Origin: Sweltsa coloradensis
Lineage: Eukaryota > Arthropoda > Insecta > Plecoptera > Chloroperlidae
Length of the DNA: 64,000 nt
NCBI GenBank assembly: GCA_024449915.1
Contig: JAMZAV010000167.1
Coordinates: 62,001-126,000, forward strand
Direction of reading: 5' to 3'
Part shown: positions 23,701 through 34,500 of the stretch, piece after piece
Position numbering within the stretch: position 1 is the stretch's first letter
Layout of the letters: each line of letters begins with the position of its first letter
Program-made: the position numbers and the translations under genes
The notes under the pieces: generated by a model
The model's database searches: none
What the model was told of the DNA's origin: nothing
The model's input: the letters and a program-made list of their open reading frames with translations, nothing else

Positions 23701-25509
23701 CTGCCTCTGCTCATGAGTAGGCTATAGCAATATCCGTTAAATTTATTGAGGTGGTTGGGACTTGTCTTGTGTCACAACTCACAACTGCATCTTGCAAACA
23801 ATATTCAGTTTTGTGAATCGTTTACAAACAAAAATTATTTTAAATTAGATATTGGATTGCAACATTGCACGACCTATTGGTACTACAATTAGTACCTAAC
23901 TCAAGAAATGAAGACTATCTAGACATAATCCCAGATATTGACAGGTAGTGTTCACATTCACGGCTCGACACGTTTGAAGAGCTTTCAATCGCATTTTAGG
24001 CCGTTCATAATTAACTCATTATGCAAACACTAAAAATATGCCCAATAACGTCGATTTGGAGTTTTGGACTCTGCTTGCCCAATCACGGCACGTTATTTTT
24101 TTTTATTTTTAAATGATATTACTTTTTAGCCCTATTTATTCTTTTTTCCATTATTAACCACTAGTCATACTACCACGTCTACCAGACGGGAGTCAGGGAG
24201 TGTAGGGGGTGTTGCTATGTCAATAGTGGATAGCATGGGAAACAATGACTTTGGAGGGGAATCAAATTTTGAATATATTGTTTAGATTAGTTTAGTTTGG
24301 AGAAGGGTTGAAAGGTTGGGAAAGCATAGAGAACATAAAGCCAGCCTGTAGGGCTGGGGGCGACAAAACTTTACTTTTCACCTGCTGATGACAACTGCAG
24401 CTAATTTAAAGTTGTTTGTTACCTAAATCCCCGACGGGGAATAGTGGCCGGGGGTGGGGGTGGGGGTGGGGGGGAAACAACAAATGTCAAGATCAGATTA
24501 GAACATTAGGTAGGCGGCCTAGGCCAAGTAAAAAAGGTATTTTGATTTTTTTGGGGTAGGGGGGTGGGATTACGGTAATCCAAACAAATTACCTAGAACG
24601 TAAAGAATTTTTTGGGGTAGGGGGGTGGGATTGTTACGCAATAGGGGGAGGGTAGTTGGGCAAGAGGGGGAAGTCTGTAAGGGGTTGGTGATGTCAAGGT
24701 TAGAAAGGATCCGACAAAATTACCAGCGGGGGAAATAATTTTTCATTTTCATTTGGTTTAGTTTTTTTTTTTAATGATAAAAATGTGCAGCATAGAGTTC
24801 CAATGAGCGTGACTTGGGGGGGGGGGGGAGCGGTAATGGAGGCTTTTTTCAATGTCGGATGAAATCTGACAAAATTACAATAGCAAATTAAATTATTGAA
24901 CTTGGGCGGTTGGGCCTAGTTTTTTAGATTTTAAAAATTTCGTAAAATACTATTGGGGGATGGGGATGGCGAAAAAAAATGCGGTGGGCGCTTAAATGTC
25001 AATGTGGGATACAATTTCCGAAAAGGGGGGATTTTTTTTCCCTACTACCATAATTTTGATTTTAAATAGGCTAGTATTTCATGGCAAAACAATGGTTTAT
25101 TAATGTTAGGCTAAGGGGTTAACAATGAAGTAGGCCTATGAACTGTACTGTAGGTCTACATGGCTATACAAAACAAACTAGGCCTATAGGCCTACGCAGC
25201 CTACAACTATCTCCCACAAAATATCTAAATTATTAAAGTTAACAATGTTTATGTTACAATGTAGGTCTAACCTACACGGATGCTAATAAAACTGAACTGA
25301 ACAGATAAAAACTGGTAAATTGTATTCCCTTAGGCTTAATGGATTCTTTGTTATTATTTTGTTGTAGCCTACCGTAACTGCAATGTATTGCCCCATGTAG
25401 GGCCTACTGCCCAAGTAGGCCTACGTGTCAGTGGATTGAGAAAATAAATAAACCTACCACGCCAAACCTAGTCAAAATCCATGATCTTACAATAAAGTAT
25501 AGCTAAACC

Positions 25510-25551
<42 letters not shown>

Positions 25552-25846
25552 TATAATAATAATAATATAGGCCTATAAATAAACCATAAGCTAAAATAAT
25601 GTTATAATAATAATAACAATAAATATAAAATACGTAGGGTAGGCGGAGACCTATGTAAGTACGGTACAAAAATGTCTCTCTTACGCTCTTAATTCATCTT
25701 CATGGTAAAATATACTTGGAATGGCCACATTTGGTGCCGGTCGGTCATACTTTGGTTCGTACTGTGGTGGAAAAGCTTTGTATACAGCATACCAAATCGG
25801 TGTGTCTTCCTCTTTCAAAGCTCCTGCCCTCAGCAAACCTGTTACT
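17434..25846 (-). CDS. MRPS23: Mitochondrial ribosomal protein S23, exons 2 and 3
   Basis: Two minus-strand exons, 25685-25846 and 17434-17767, join in phase through a split alanine codon (GC and A). They encode about 164 residues ending in DLFK and a TAA stop. The first carries 'LLRAGALKEED', 'WYAVYKAFPP' and 'FYHEDELRA', which match the conserved MRPS23 core 'RAGVLKE', 'W.DVY.AFPP' and 'YHED.IRAKFY'. The second carries 'TQKFISHYKRLKEEG', the counterpart of the helical segment that follows. MRPS23 is a component of the small subunit of the mitochondrial ribosome and acts in the matrix. The first exon, expected to encode about 15 residues, was not found and may be beyond the 25.8-42 kb transposon nest or too short to see. 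The 7.9-kb intron houses a decayed LINE. Confidence 0.85.
18000..18330 (+). repeat. Retroposon copy (uninterrupted)
   Basis: A T/C-rich run, then an A/T-rich body, ending 'ggatagacgttaaataaata'. It is the uninterrupted relative of the inverted copy at 2724-3560. The 'acgttaaataaata' end is also similar to the tail of the SINE at 43905, which suggests that one LINE machinery moved both. Confidence 0.6.
18461..18998. mobile_element. MITE with ATAGGCTATTTGCATGA termini
   Basis: The left end ATAGGCTATTTGCATGA is exactly inverted at the right end (18982-18998). TACA flanks both sides (18457-18460 and 18999-19002), a possible 4-bp duplication. At 538 bp it has no gene. The superfamily was not determined. 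Confidence 0.55.
19020..19560. other. MRPS23 intron stretch, CpG-richer, nothing recognised
   Basis: Base composition is more G/C-rich than its surroundings, with several CG dinucleotides (19075-19250). No exon, splice-framed reading frame or element end could be supported. Confidence 0.4.
19631..21962 (-). pseudogene. LINE ORF2 part 2: reverse transcriptase and RNase H
   Basis: The segment opens 'DKKKAPGEDGI', followed by 'SSYRPIALTSALAKTAERM' and the catalytic 'YADDFFVYATG' (YADD intact). RNase H follows, starting 'HVFTDGSRNSS' with the first catalytic aspartate and 'DAEINAISRAV'. A frameshift in an A-rich run at about 20190-20215 separates the last RNase H part, 'IQWVPSHCNILGNEKADALA', with its conserved H and D. 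The C-terminus carries a zinc-knuckle-like C-x2-C-x7-H-x4-C (CKLCTSGFQDRAHLFSSC), typical of I-group elements. Confidence 0.85.
21973..23610 (-). pseudogene. LINE ORF2 part 1: APE-type endonuclease
   Basis: The 545-residue open stretch contains 'KILYWNAGGI', 'CISEAG', 'YNPPNN', 'ILGDFNAPN' and 'SRPDLAFL', the ordered motifs of an AP-endonuclease-like LINE nuclease that nicks target DNA. At the position where a catalytic S-D-H is expected the protein reads 'GLGH', so the aspartate seems lost. No start methionine is seen, only a TTG preceded by a stop. The frame is lost at its 3' end ('DFSATRSCI'), where another frame continues 'SDKELHLAIH' before the RT. Confidence 0.8.
23613..25500. other. 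MRPS23 intron, G-rich low-complexity sequence
   Basis: No exon was recognised. Several G-rich tracts are present, including two copies of 'ggggtaggggggtgggatt' (24548 and 24611) and a G-run cluster at 24446-24476. AGGCCTA motifs are frequent towards 25100-25420. Confidence 0.5.
24446..24476 (+). other. Candidate G-quadruplex motif
   Basis: Four or more G runs of at least five bases are separated by single T residues ('gggggtgggggtggggg'), which satisfies the usual G-quadruplex pattern with loops of one base. Confidence 0.6.
25511..25568. repeat. (TAA)n microsatellite
   Basis: About 19 near-perfect ATA/TAA units. The tyrosine-rich reading frame on the opposite strand is a translation of this repeat. 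Confidence 0.9.
25685..25846 (-). CDS. MRPS23: MRPS23 coding exon 2
   Basis: The acceptor is 'ttaattacag' and the donor is GTAAGA. The 162-nt exon encodes VTGLLRAGALKEED..., ending HEDELR plus a split Ala codon. The RAG.LKE and AFPP motifs identify the family. Confidence 0.85.
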
Positions 25847-26721
25847 CTGTAATTAAAATAAAAACTACAGTCAATATAATCAATGCAGGGCATAACCATT
25901 GTGGTCTGGTGTGTGATGTGATGTCTGATGAACAGTGCCATACATAAACATCAATAGGCCTACATAGGTAACACAGTATAAAAAGCTTCATTCTACTAAT
26001 GAGTCGAGACTATATGACGCAAATTGCTAGGCATGTTGTCCTCTAGGAACATTTAGTAGGCTACCCTGTAGTAGTTCGGCCTCGACAAGAAGCTCTTAGG
26101 TACCAGGCTTTTGAATCAAACTTTAAGGTGGATGCAAAATCGGTGGGAAACATTTGGCTACCGGTTAGTATCCGGTATAGTTACCGTATATTGTGATAGC
26201 ACAGGAACAGGAAGTTTTATTGTGTATCAATCAACGGCATTGAACGATTCAGATGTGTCTAGCATAGGTTAGGGCCGGCGGCAAGAATGGTTACGGGGAA
26301 GGTTAGGCGGTGGCGGTGGGAGGAGGAGGATGATAAGGGGAATGTAGAGAGGGTTTAATATATGACAGTGTCACTGCAATGTTAGGGGAGTTGGGTTGGG
26401 ACTTGGGAGTCATTAGAGAGAAGAGGGGAGGTTAGGTATTGCAATATGTACAGGGCGGTTAGGGAAAATAGGGGGTGGGGGGACATCCGCAATAGGCTGC
26501 AGGAGGGGCTTTACAGGGGCAGGGGGGATAATTCATGGAAGTTCCAGCGGAAAGTACCGGTATGTGTCGCAATGACAAAGAGACGCCCCGGGGATGCTAG
26601 CTGTGGCCTCTCGGGGCGCGGCCGTCTCCCCTCTGTGGACCAGGCTCGCGCCGCGACCTTTACTTTCATTTCACCTTTAGGTTTAGTGCGGTCCCAATGA
26701 CTCGCGTACATGTTAGGGGTA
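25847..26721. other. Region upstream of MRPS23 exon 2, nothing certain
   Basis: The missing first exon of MRPS23 should lie upstream on the minus strand, but no ATG-plus-donor candidate with matching phase was convincing here. The stretch 26260-26560 is G-rich. A solo 'aaggtggat' at 26127 recalls the Harbinger end at 7245 but lacks a partner. Confidence 0.4.
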
Positions 26722-28047
26722 GGGGAGAGTGGGGAGGTTTGAGCCGTGGGAGGTATGAGCCAGTGAAGGTTTTAGCTTATCAGTTGATATTATGAAAAAA
26801 TCAGAATAGCAGAATTATGCATTTGTAACATCTTCAACTTTTAAACCAAACAAGATTCAAATTTGACCCCAAATATGCCTTCTATAGATACCACCTGGTT
26901 AATGCTGCTAATATTGTATGTTTCCCTCCTATTTGCAAAGCAGCTGTGCAGTGTCATGATTCATGACTTGAGCTAAGATCATCTTAATAAGTACTTAAAT
27001 AATGTTTAATTATCATGTAAAACCATGCCAATTTGATTTTAATTAATTTAAGAATAATTTGAAGCATATTAATCAATAATTGGACTGAGGGAGGTTTGAG
27101 ACAAGTTTTCGAGGGAGGTTTGAGCCAGACACATAACCTCACATAATAGTGGTATTGCTTGTTTTCCAAACATTATAAATTATAATGGTTTTTATCTTTA
27201 AGTAAGCCATAGTTAACATAGGTACTTTAAGTTATAATCAACATCTTATCTTTCATTTTAAGGATACCTTATACCTGGAAGAAAAAAAAATCTGATCGTA
27301 AAGTAGTAAAGTAAAAGTAATGACGATGTTTGGTGTTGGAACACTGGAAATGACCAGATACACCAGACCAGAAGTATGATACAGTTTCAATAATGCAACC
27401 AAACCAATATTCTGTTCCCGAGATAGCCAAATATCGCAACATTTAGCTATAAACTTTAAAACCGTACACTATAATATAGGACTATGCGGATGCCTATCTA
27501 AACTTTTGTGTAGGCCTAAGCCAATGTTTACTAATATGCATGTTGTTTCTTTTCTTATGCGATAGAAAAATCGATACAGGGTATAAGCACATGTTTTTTT
27601 TTTTTTTTTTCTATTGTAATATTTGCAAGTGACTCAGCATTTGTTTATTGTGTGTTATTCTCAAAATAATTCTTAAATAACATGGTAGGTAAACACCAAA
27701 AATCAATAATAATAAAACATAATATTCATCTTAAATACATGTGTTCACTCTGCCCTAGTCTAAAAACGATCTATTATATCTATTAGTGATTCAAATTGCA
27801 GTTGACTCATACCTCCCACCATCCGACTCATACCTCCCACCTGTAGGGAGGTTTGAGACATTACACATAGTATGCTTTGATTACAAAATACTAGTGTCAT
27901 AGCAAAATATAGTCTAAACCAAAGAGTGCAATTTGAAGCCAACATCCCAACTATGAATTTAAAAAAAAAAAAAAGTCTAGAATTAAAAAAGATAGCCGGC
28001 CTACAGCAATTCTAAAGAAAAGTGTCTCAAACCTCCCCACTCTCCCC
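26722..28047. mobile_element. TA-flanked element with GGGGAGAGTGGGG termini
   Basis: The inverted terminal repeat begins GGGGAGAGTGGGGAGGTTTG and is perfect over at least 22 bp. The flanks are TA at 26720-26721 and 28048-28049, as for Tc1/mariner-pogo elements. The motif GGGAGGTTTGAGCC and close variants recur inside in both orientations near 26746, 27088, 27113, 27804, 27825, 27845 and at the ends, like transposase binding repeats. No transposase is present. Confidence 0.8.
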
Positions 28048-28129
28048 TACCTAGTAAGAACGGATCTGGGTCGGTCTAGGGGCAGTAAGAGGGTGTCAGT
28101 CATGCTGACGCACATTGCTAGTAAAACCG

Positions 28130-28348
28130 TTTCACCAATTTCCGATTCAACCGGTAACACGGGCTAGGCCTATCGGTTTACCGGTTTATACAGACAATCG
28201 TTACCGGTATATAAGTAACCTGTTAACACCAAAATCCGGCATGCTAGAATAACCAGTCATACCGAAACTCGGTTAATATCGAAAATCGGTATAGGTAGGG
28301 CTAGCCTACCGGTTTTTAATGACAAGCGGTTAATACCGAAAATTGATA
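28130..28348. repeat. ACCGGT-type repeat, left piece of an interrupted element
   Basis: Irregular 'accggtttat' and 'taataccgaaaa' units resemble the subterminal arrays of the hAT element at 8081-9788. Similar units resume at 38703-38790 and 42465-42510, ending 'accgaacagg'. This suggests a related element split by the insertions at 28351-38700 and 38983-42431. Confidence 0.5.
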
Positions 28349-28559
28349 TAGGGGAGAGGGTGGAGGGTGGAGGGTTTGGGGACACTTTTCAAAAAAACAA
28401 TTTAAAAATTTACTAAAAATTAATAATTAAAAGTAAACTTTTTTTGCATTATTTTCCCCTTTATCTACCCTACTTATGGTAAATGTATACAAGGTTTACA
28501 AAGGGTTTGGGAACGATAATTGCGAAGTAAAATACCAGAGGTTTTGAAAACTGTCCCAA

Positions 28560-31500
28560 TTTCCCCCCATAGGTGGGGAGATTTGGGGACCTTATAGGGG
28601 GGCCCTTGGGACACTGAAAAATAATAGGTTACCTTTTTAAAACCCATATTTTTATCATCTAAAACTTTTTTTGAAAGGGGGCCATAAAATTTCCAACCCC
28701 AAACCCTTTCTGGGGTTTTTGGCCCGTATTAGGGGAGTTTATCCCCCTGAAACTAATGTGCGGCTTTTGGGTTCGCTCGGGGAACTTTCCCCTTCCCTTT
28801 GACGGGCCTCCCCGACGGCGACGAAAATGGTAATCTACTGGGGGGGCCTCAATAAACGGGGTCCCCTGACGCGGTAAAACTGGGCTTAAAACCTTTTCAT
28901 TTTGGGGGTTTTTTCTGTAAAGGGGGAAACCCCTTTTAAAATTTAAAAGTTTAATCCGAAAAAACCCCTACAGGATTTTTGGTACTCTAAAAAAATAATG
29001 GGGGCCAGGGCCCGCAACCACATTCGTACACTGGAAACTATTTTTTCGGGTTACACAGTTAGTCAACTTTTTTCCCGAACAGAGAGTAGAAAAAGCAGAG
29101 TGCTTTAGAGTTTTCCCCAAAAAAAACTCGTGTGGTAGTTCCGCCGGGCCGCATGATGAACCGTTTTAAAACCCGCCCAAACCCCCTGATTTGCGGGGCA
29201 AAAACATCCTAAAGTTTAAGAAATTCCTTTGCTGATGAGACTTTGCAGGGGTAAAAAGTCCATTTTCCCTTAAAAATAATAATCTGATTTTGGGATACGC
29301 GACGTTTTTACCGTCACTAAACCCCAAATACATTTTATAATATATAAAAATTAAATAAAATGTATTTTATCTGGGTCCATCCTTTAAATTTTAAAAAGTA
29401 GAGTAAATTTATTTTACTCATTTTTGGGAAACAAAAGATATACCACACATAAAAACCTTTTGAAAAGGGGAACAGCAAAACCTAAACCCAAAACATTGAG
29501 ATCTAAAAAGGGGGTAAAGTTTTATGTACACTTCTACATTTTGCAGAAAGAAAAAAGAATGCAGTCACTAAAATCTTTTAAAAATTTTTTTTTGGGAAAA
29601 ATGGGATTTTTTTAAAAATGTAAAAGTACGTGCAATTTATTTTGCCAAAATTCCCTGTTCATTCACGGGGGAAAAAGTATTTTATTTTTAATCAAAAAAA
29701 AATGTGGAAGGGTACTAATTGGGGTTTCTTGTAGATTGAAAGGGTTTTTTAAATTGGGGAAGGTTTTGGCCCAGTGGAGTAATACCCCCTTTGGGGGGGG
29801 GAAGGGCGAACATTTTTTAAAACCCTTACCATAAAAGTTTTTTTTGGAAAAAGAAATTTTCCCGTGGGTCTTGGGCGCACAGCAACAGGATATATTTTTT
29901 CTTTTTAATATGAAAAATGGTGGTTTTTACTGGGTTTTCACCCGTGTTTTCGCCTATAATTTAATGGGAACCAAAAAAAAGGTTCCCAATAAAATATTTG
30001 TTTCAATAGAAAATTTTTTTAAAAGTAGTTTTTAAATTTTCTATGGAAATTCCCAATTTTAACAATAAAAATGTAACAAAATCTAAATTTTCGCTTTTTT
30101 TTTTTAAAAAAAAAATTTTTTGACTTATAAGTAACACCTACGTGCTTTTTTCGTTTGGTAATGTAGGGGTTTAATGTAATGTGCCCCCTGACCTCATGTT
30201 GTCGCGAAAAAATTAAACAATATTACAAAGCGTGTCTGCAGGCCATACCCTGGGAAAACGATTTTAAATTTAAATACCATCTGCATAACACATCGCATGG
30301 CACTCAATCTAAATTACGCTCATCCAACAACGCCCTGAAAAAGCTTTTGCAAGCTTCCTATTTTTACCCACTAAAATATTTTAGATATTGTAAGAATATT
30401 AAGGGGATTTATAACTCGTGTTTTTAAACTGTGCAAAACAAAAACAACACTCAAAATATGTTTTCCGAAATCACAAACATTCTTGGTAATCAGCATATTT
30501 TACCGAACGATTTGGCCCCAAATAACAAAATAAAAATAGGGGATTTACAGAAAAGGTTTGGTTTCAAAATTCATAAATAAACTTCAAAAATTTTTTTGGG
30601 TAAAAAAATTTCTCAAAATTTCAAGGGCAAAAAGGGATCGTCCCCCATTTTTTTCTAATGGGAGTTTTTGTCTGATGGGCCCTAAAAGCTCAAAAATTTC
30701 CCAAATTTTGGGAAAATTTTTTTTCTGGTCATGGTGGACCCAAAAATTTTTTTAGTTATTTGAAAATTCCCTGACTATAATTAGCCGGGATGAAATTTTT
30801 TTTTTTTTATTTAAAGCGGGTGAAACCCCCCTTTGGGCCTAAAATTTCGGGGATAAAAATAAAAATATAAATTTTGCTATTATTTTTACACCCGCCTTTC
30901 TCCCTCTCCCCTGCGGGCGGGAAATTTTCTCTTTTTTCTCTTAGTAAATGAAAAATTTCAAATTCAATACCCTCCCATCTAAAACTAGATCCGGGTTTGG
31001 GCGCCGCCCCCGGCCGGGGTGCCTAAAAAAAACACTTAGGCGCATACTTAAAGTTGAGGCGATTTCGGGTGTCAACCGTCAACCCCAAAAAAAAGTATTT
31101 TTTTTGATACAGGTTTGGGAAAAAAACGGTAGATGTTTTGCTTTATTTTAGGATTTTGAATAGTGCCCTTTGGATTTTTTTCCCGTTGACATTTAAATAT
31201 CGGGCGTTATGTTCAAAATTATTTTTATATTGTCAATTACAAATTAAATTATTTTTAATGTTTGCCCCCTTGCATGGGAAAATTTTGGATCTCTGAATAA
31301 CCTAAAAAATGTGGGGTCAAATACAAATTTTGTTTATTGGATGAGGGGTAGCGAGCGAAGCGGATTCCATATCACTACACGGGAAAAAAAAAACCCGGAA
31401 GGGTTTTTTTTTCTTTCTTTTTTTCCCCTTTTCCTTTTCTTTTTTTTTTGTATTTTTTCTGTTTGTTAACACGTTTTCCGGCTAAACCAATACTCCCATT

Positions 31501-34500
31501 AAAATTAAATTTTTAGGGGAGCCCCTTCGAAATCTCAGAACTTAGAACCCCAAACTTTTTTTTGGAGCGCAATGGGAAAAATTTTTCCTCATGGAAAATC
31601 GAAATTTTTCGTTTTTTTTTTCGATTTTTGGATAAAGCGAAGGAAGATTTTAAATTTCCCCGCCCCCCCAAAAAAATTTGCCCCGGGTTTTTTTTTTTTT
31701 TTTTTTTTTTTTCGTCTGTTTTTTTCTCTTTACCGGGCAAAGGGCCCAAAATGCGATTTTGATAAAAATTTGACAGCGCCTCTTTTTCCCCCTCTAAAAC
31801 TTAGCCCCTCGCTATTTTTTTTGGGGTAAAATCGAAGAAATTTTCTCATGAATATCGTACTTTTAAACGATTTTTTTCGTTTTTATTTAATTTTTTTCGT
31901 GACATTTGGGCCTTTTTTGACCAAACGGGGGGGGAAACAACGTTTATATTTCACGGGACTTTTAATTTGTAATGTTATGTATTGTTTTTCGGGGAAAGAA
32001 AAAGTTAAAAAGTTAGCCCAATCTATAGAAATAAAGCTTTTAATATAAGTTTTTTTGATTTTTTTTGTGGATATTTTCGTGGCCTTTTGGGGGCCAAATT
32101 TTCTGAAAAACCCGGGGGGGGGTTTAAAAGGGTTCAAAATTATACATACTTTAAAGGGTTTAAATGGTGATTAGCCCCCTTTTGAAAAAAAAAATTTTAA
32201 AAAAGTTACCCCAATCCATAGAAAAAAAAAGTTTTTAATATAATTTTTTTTAAGATAAAAAATACCAATTGACAAGAAACAATAAAAACCTTGAAAAATC
32301 ACCTACAATGCGTGGGCCCAACAAAAAAAAGCATTTGAAAAAAGTAAGATATCCCATGAAAACAAAAAACTTTAAAAAAGCTAAACCCCATCAACGCGGG
32401 GGGGCTTTAGCGTTTTCCTAGTTTAAAAATTTCTTTCTTTCGACTTTTTGGGATGCGAAAGCGAGCGTGCGGCGAATTTGAAGATTTTTAAATTTGATTT
32501 TCCCTTTTTTTTTGTTTTTTTTTTCACCTTACTTACCCCAAAAAAAATTTAACTCGGTGTTTTGTTTTTTGTTAGTTTTTTTTTGTCTGTTTGTTCCTTT
32601 TTTAACCGGGCAAACGCATTGCGATCTCGATGAAAATTGAACGGGATCTTCGAAAATTTTCTGAACTTAGACTTGCCACGTTTTTTGGGTACAAACGAAG
32701 AAAAAATTTCTCATAAAACCCTACTTTTTTTCGTTTTTTTTTCGATTTTTTGTGCGATAATTTTTGTGCTATTTGGGGGCCAAATTTTGACCCCAAACGG
32801 GTCGGAGTCAAAAGTTCTTTAAATTTTACATGGACAAAAAGGTTAGGGGGATGTAGTCATTTTGGGGGGAAAAAATTGAAAAAGTTAGCCCGAATATATG
32901 GGAAAAAAGCTTTTAAAATAATTTTTTTTGATTTTTTTTGCGATTTTTCGTGCCTTTGGGCCATTCTGACCAAACGGTTGGGGGGGTACAACGTTCATAT
33001 TATAATGGACTTTATTTTTTGTAATGTAGTAACCCCTTTTTAAAGAAAAAAGGGGTTTAAAAAAGTTTTGCCAAATCTATAGAAAAAAACTTTTAATATA
33101 AGTTTTTTCGGTAAATTTAAAACCAATTTTAAAAAGAAACCCAAAAAAACTTGACAACATTCACCTACAATGCGTAGGCAAACAAAACAAAAAACCCCCC
33201 CCGCAAAAGTAAGATTCCCCCCCGCAACTAAAAAATTTAAAAAGCTCATCCATCAAAGGGGGCGGGACTTAAGCTTTTTTCCCAGTCGATATTTAAAAAT
33301 TCTTCCGGGTTAGCCTATAAAACTTACATGCTTTATCCTATTTTAATTTTTTTTTCAAAAAACTTTTTAATTTTTTGAAATTTTTATATTCCTGTGAAAA
33401 ATTTTTGCGCAATCGAATAATTATTTCTTTTAAAAATCGCAATTTTTTTATTTTTTTTTTTTTTTTGAAAAAAAAAAAAAGATTTAAATTAAAAAAAAAT
33501 TTTTAAAATTTAATTTTTTTTTTTTTTTAATTTAATTTTTAAATTTAAAAAAAATCTTGAACAAAGTAAAAATTTTTTTAAAAGAACAAAAGAAAAACCC
33601 ATAACACTTTCAGCTCAATATGCACTAATTAAAGCTTTATGCCAACAAAGCGCGGGACCCTTTGGGGTTTTTTTTTAGTTATAACTTTTTTTTTCCCTTA
33701 AATTCAGATTTTGTTTTTTCTATTATTGGAATGTTTTCCATTTATTTTATATTTTATCATTATATTTGTATATCATCATTTAAAATCACTAATTTTATGT
33801 AATTTATTTTTTGCCTATATTTGTACTATGGTATAAATAAAAAAAGAAAGTATTAAAAAATGAGGAAAAAAAACCAAAATTCACGGCTCTAACCACAAAA
33901 AACCCCCAATTGTTAGGCTTTAAACCCCCCTAGCTATAGCCTACCTTAGCAACTGAAATCAGAGTTTGGGGTCCCCCCGTGTGGCTCATTGGTCCCGGTT
34001 AGTGACCTTTCTTTTCCAAAAAAATAGAAAGTTTAAAAAAAAAGGGGGGAAAAACCCTCCCGTTTTTTAGGGAGAAGTTTTTTTCTTCTGCCACGAGCTT
34101 TGGGTCAATCAATCCCTCATTAGACGGTTATGTTGTGTACGTCAAAAGGGGACTGCAGAGTTTTTCTTATAATTGGGTTTTGGAAAAAATATTTTTAAAG
34201 TCGATTTGAAAATTTTTTATTTTCGGGATAAATTTGGGGTGAGCGTAGCGAGCGCAGCGAGCGAAGCGAAAATTCCATTTTTACTACACTGGGAAAAAAA
34301 AAAACCGGAATGTTTTTTTTTTTTTTTGTCCTTTTTTTTTGATTTTTTGTGTGTTTGTTAAAACGATTCCGGCTTTAAAACCGGGTACTCCGATTTTCAA
34401 TGAAAAATTTTATGAGGCCCTTTGAAATCTCTGAAAATTTTGAAACTGCCACGTTTTTGAGCGCAAACGGGGGGAAAAATTTTTTTTATAAAAAACGCAA

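Noticed and set aside
25504..25570. CRISPR array or spaced direct repeats
   Set aside because: The repeats are contiguous trinucleotides in an animal genome; no spaced-repeat array was found anywhere in the window.
25487..25669. Tyrosine-rich reading frame
   Set aside because: It is a translation of the (TAA)n microsatellite.
30179..30427. 82-residue reading frame in a clean-looking island of the noisy segment
   Set aside because: Its right part includes the repeat 'ttacgctcatccaacaacgc' of the Helentron-like family, and no protein family is recognisable.
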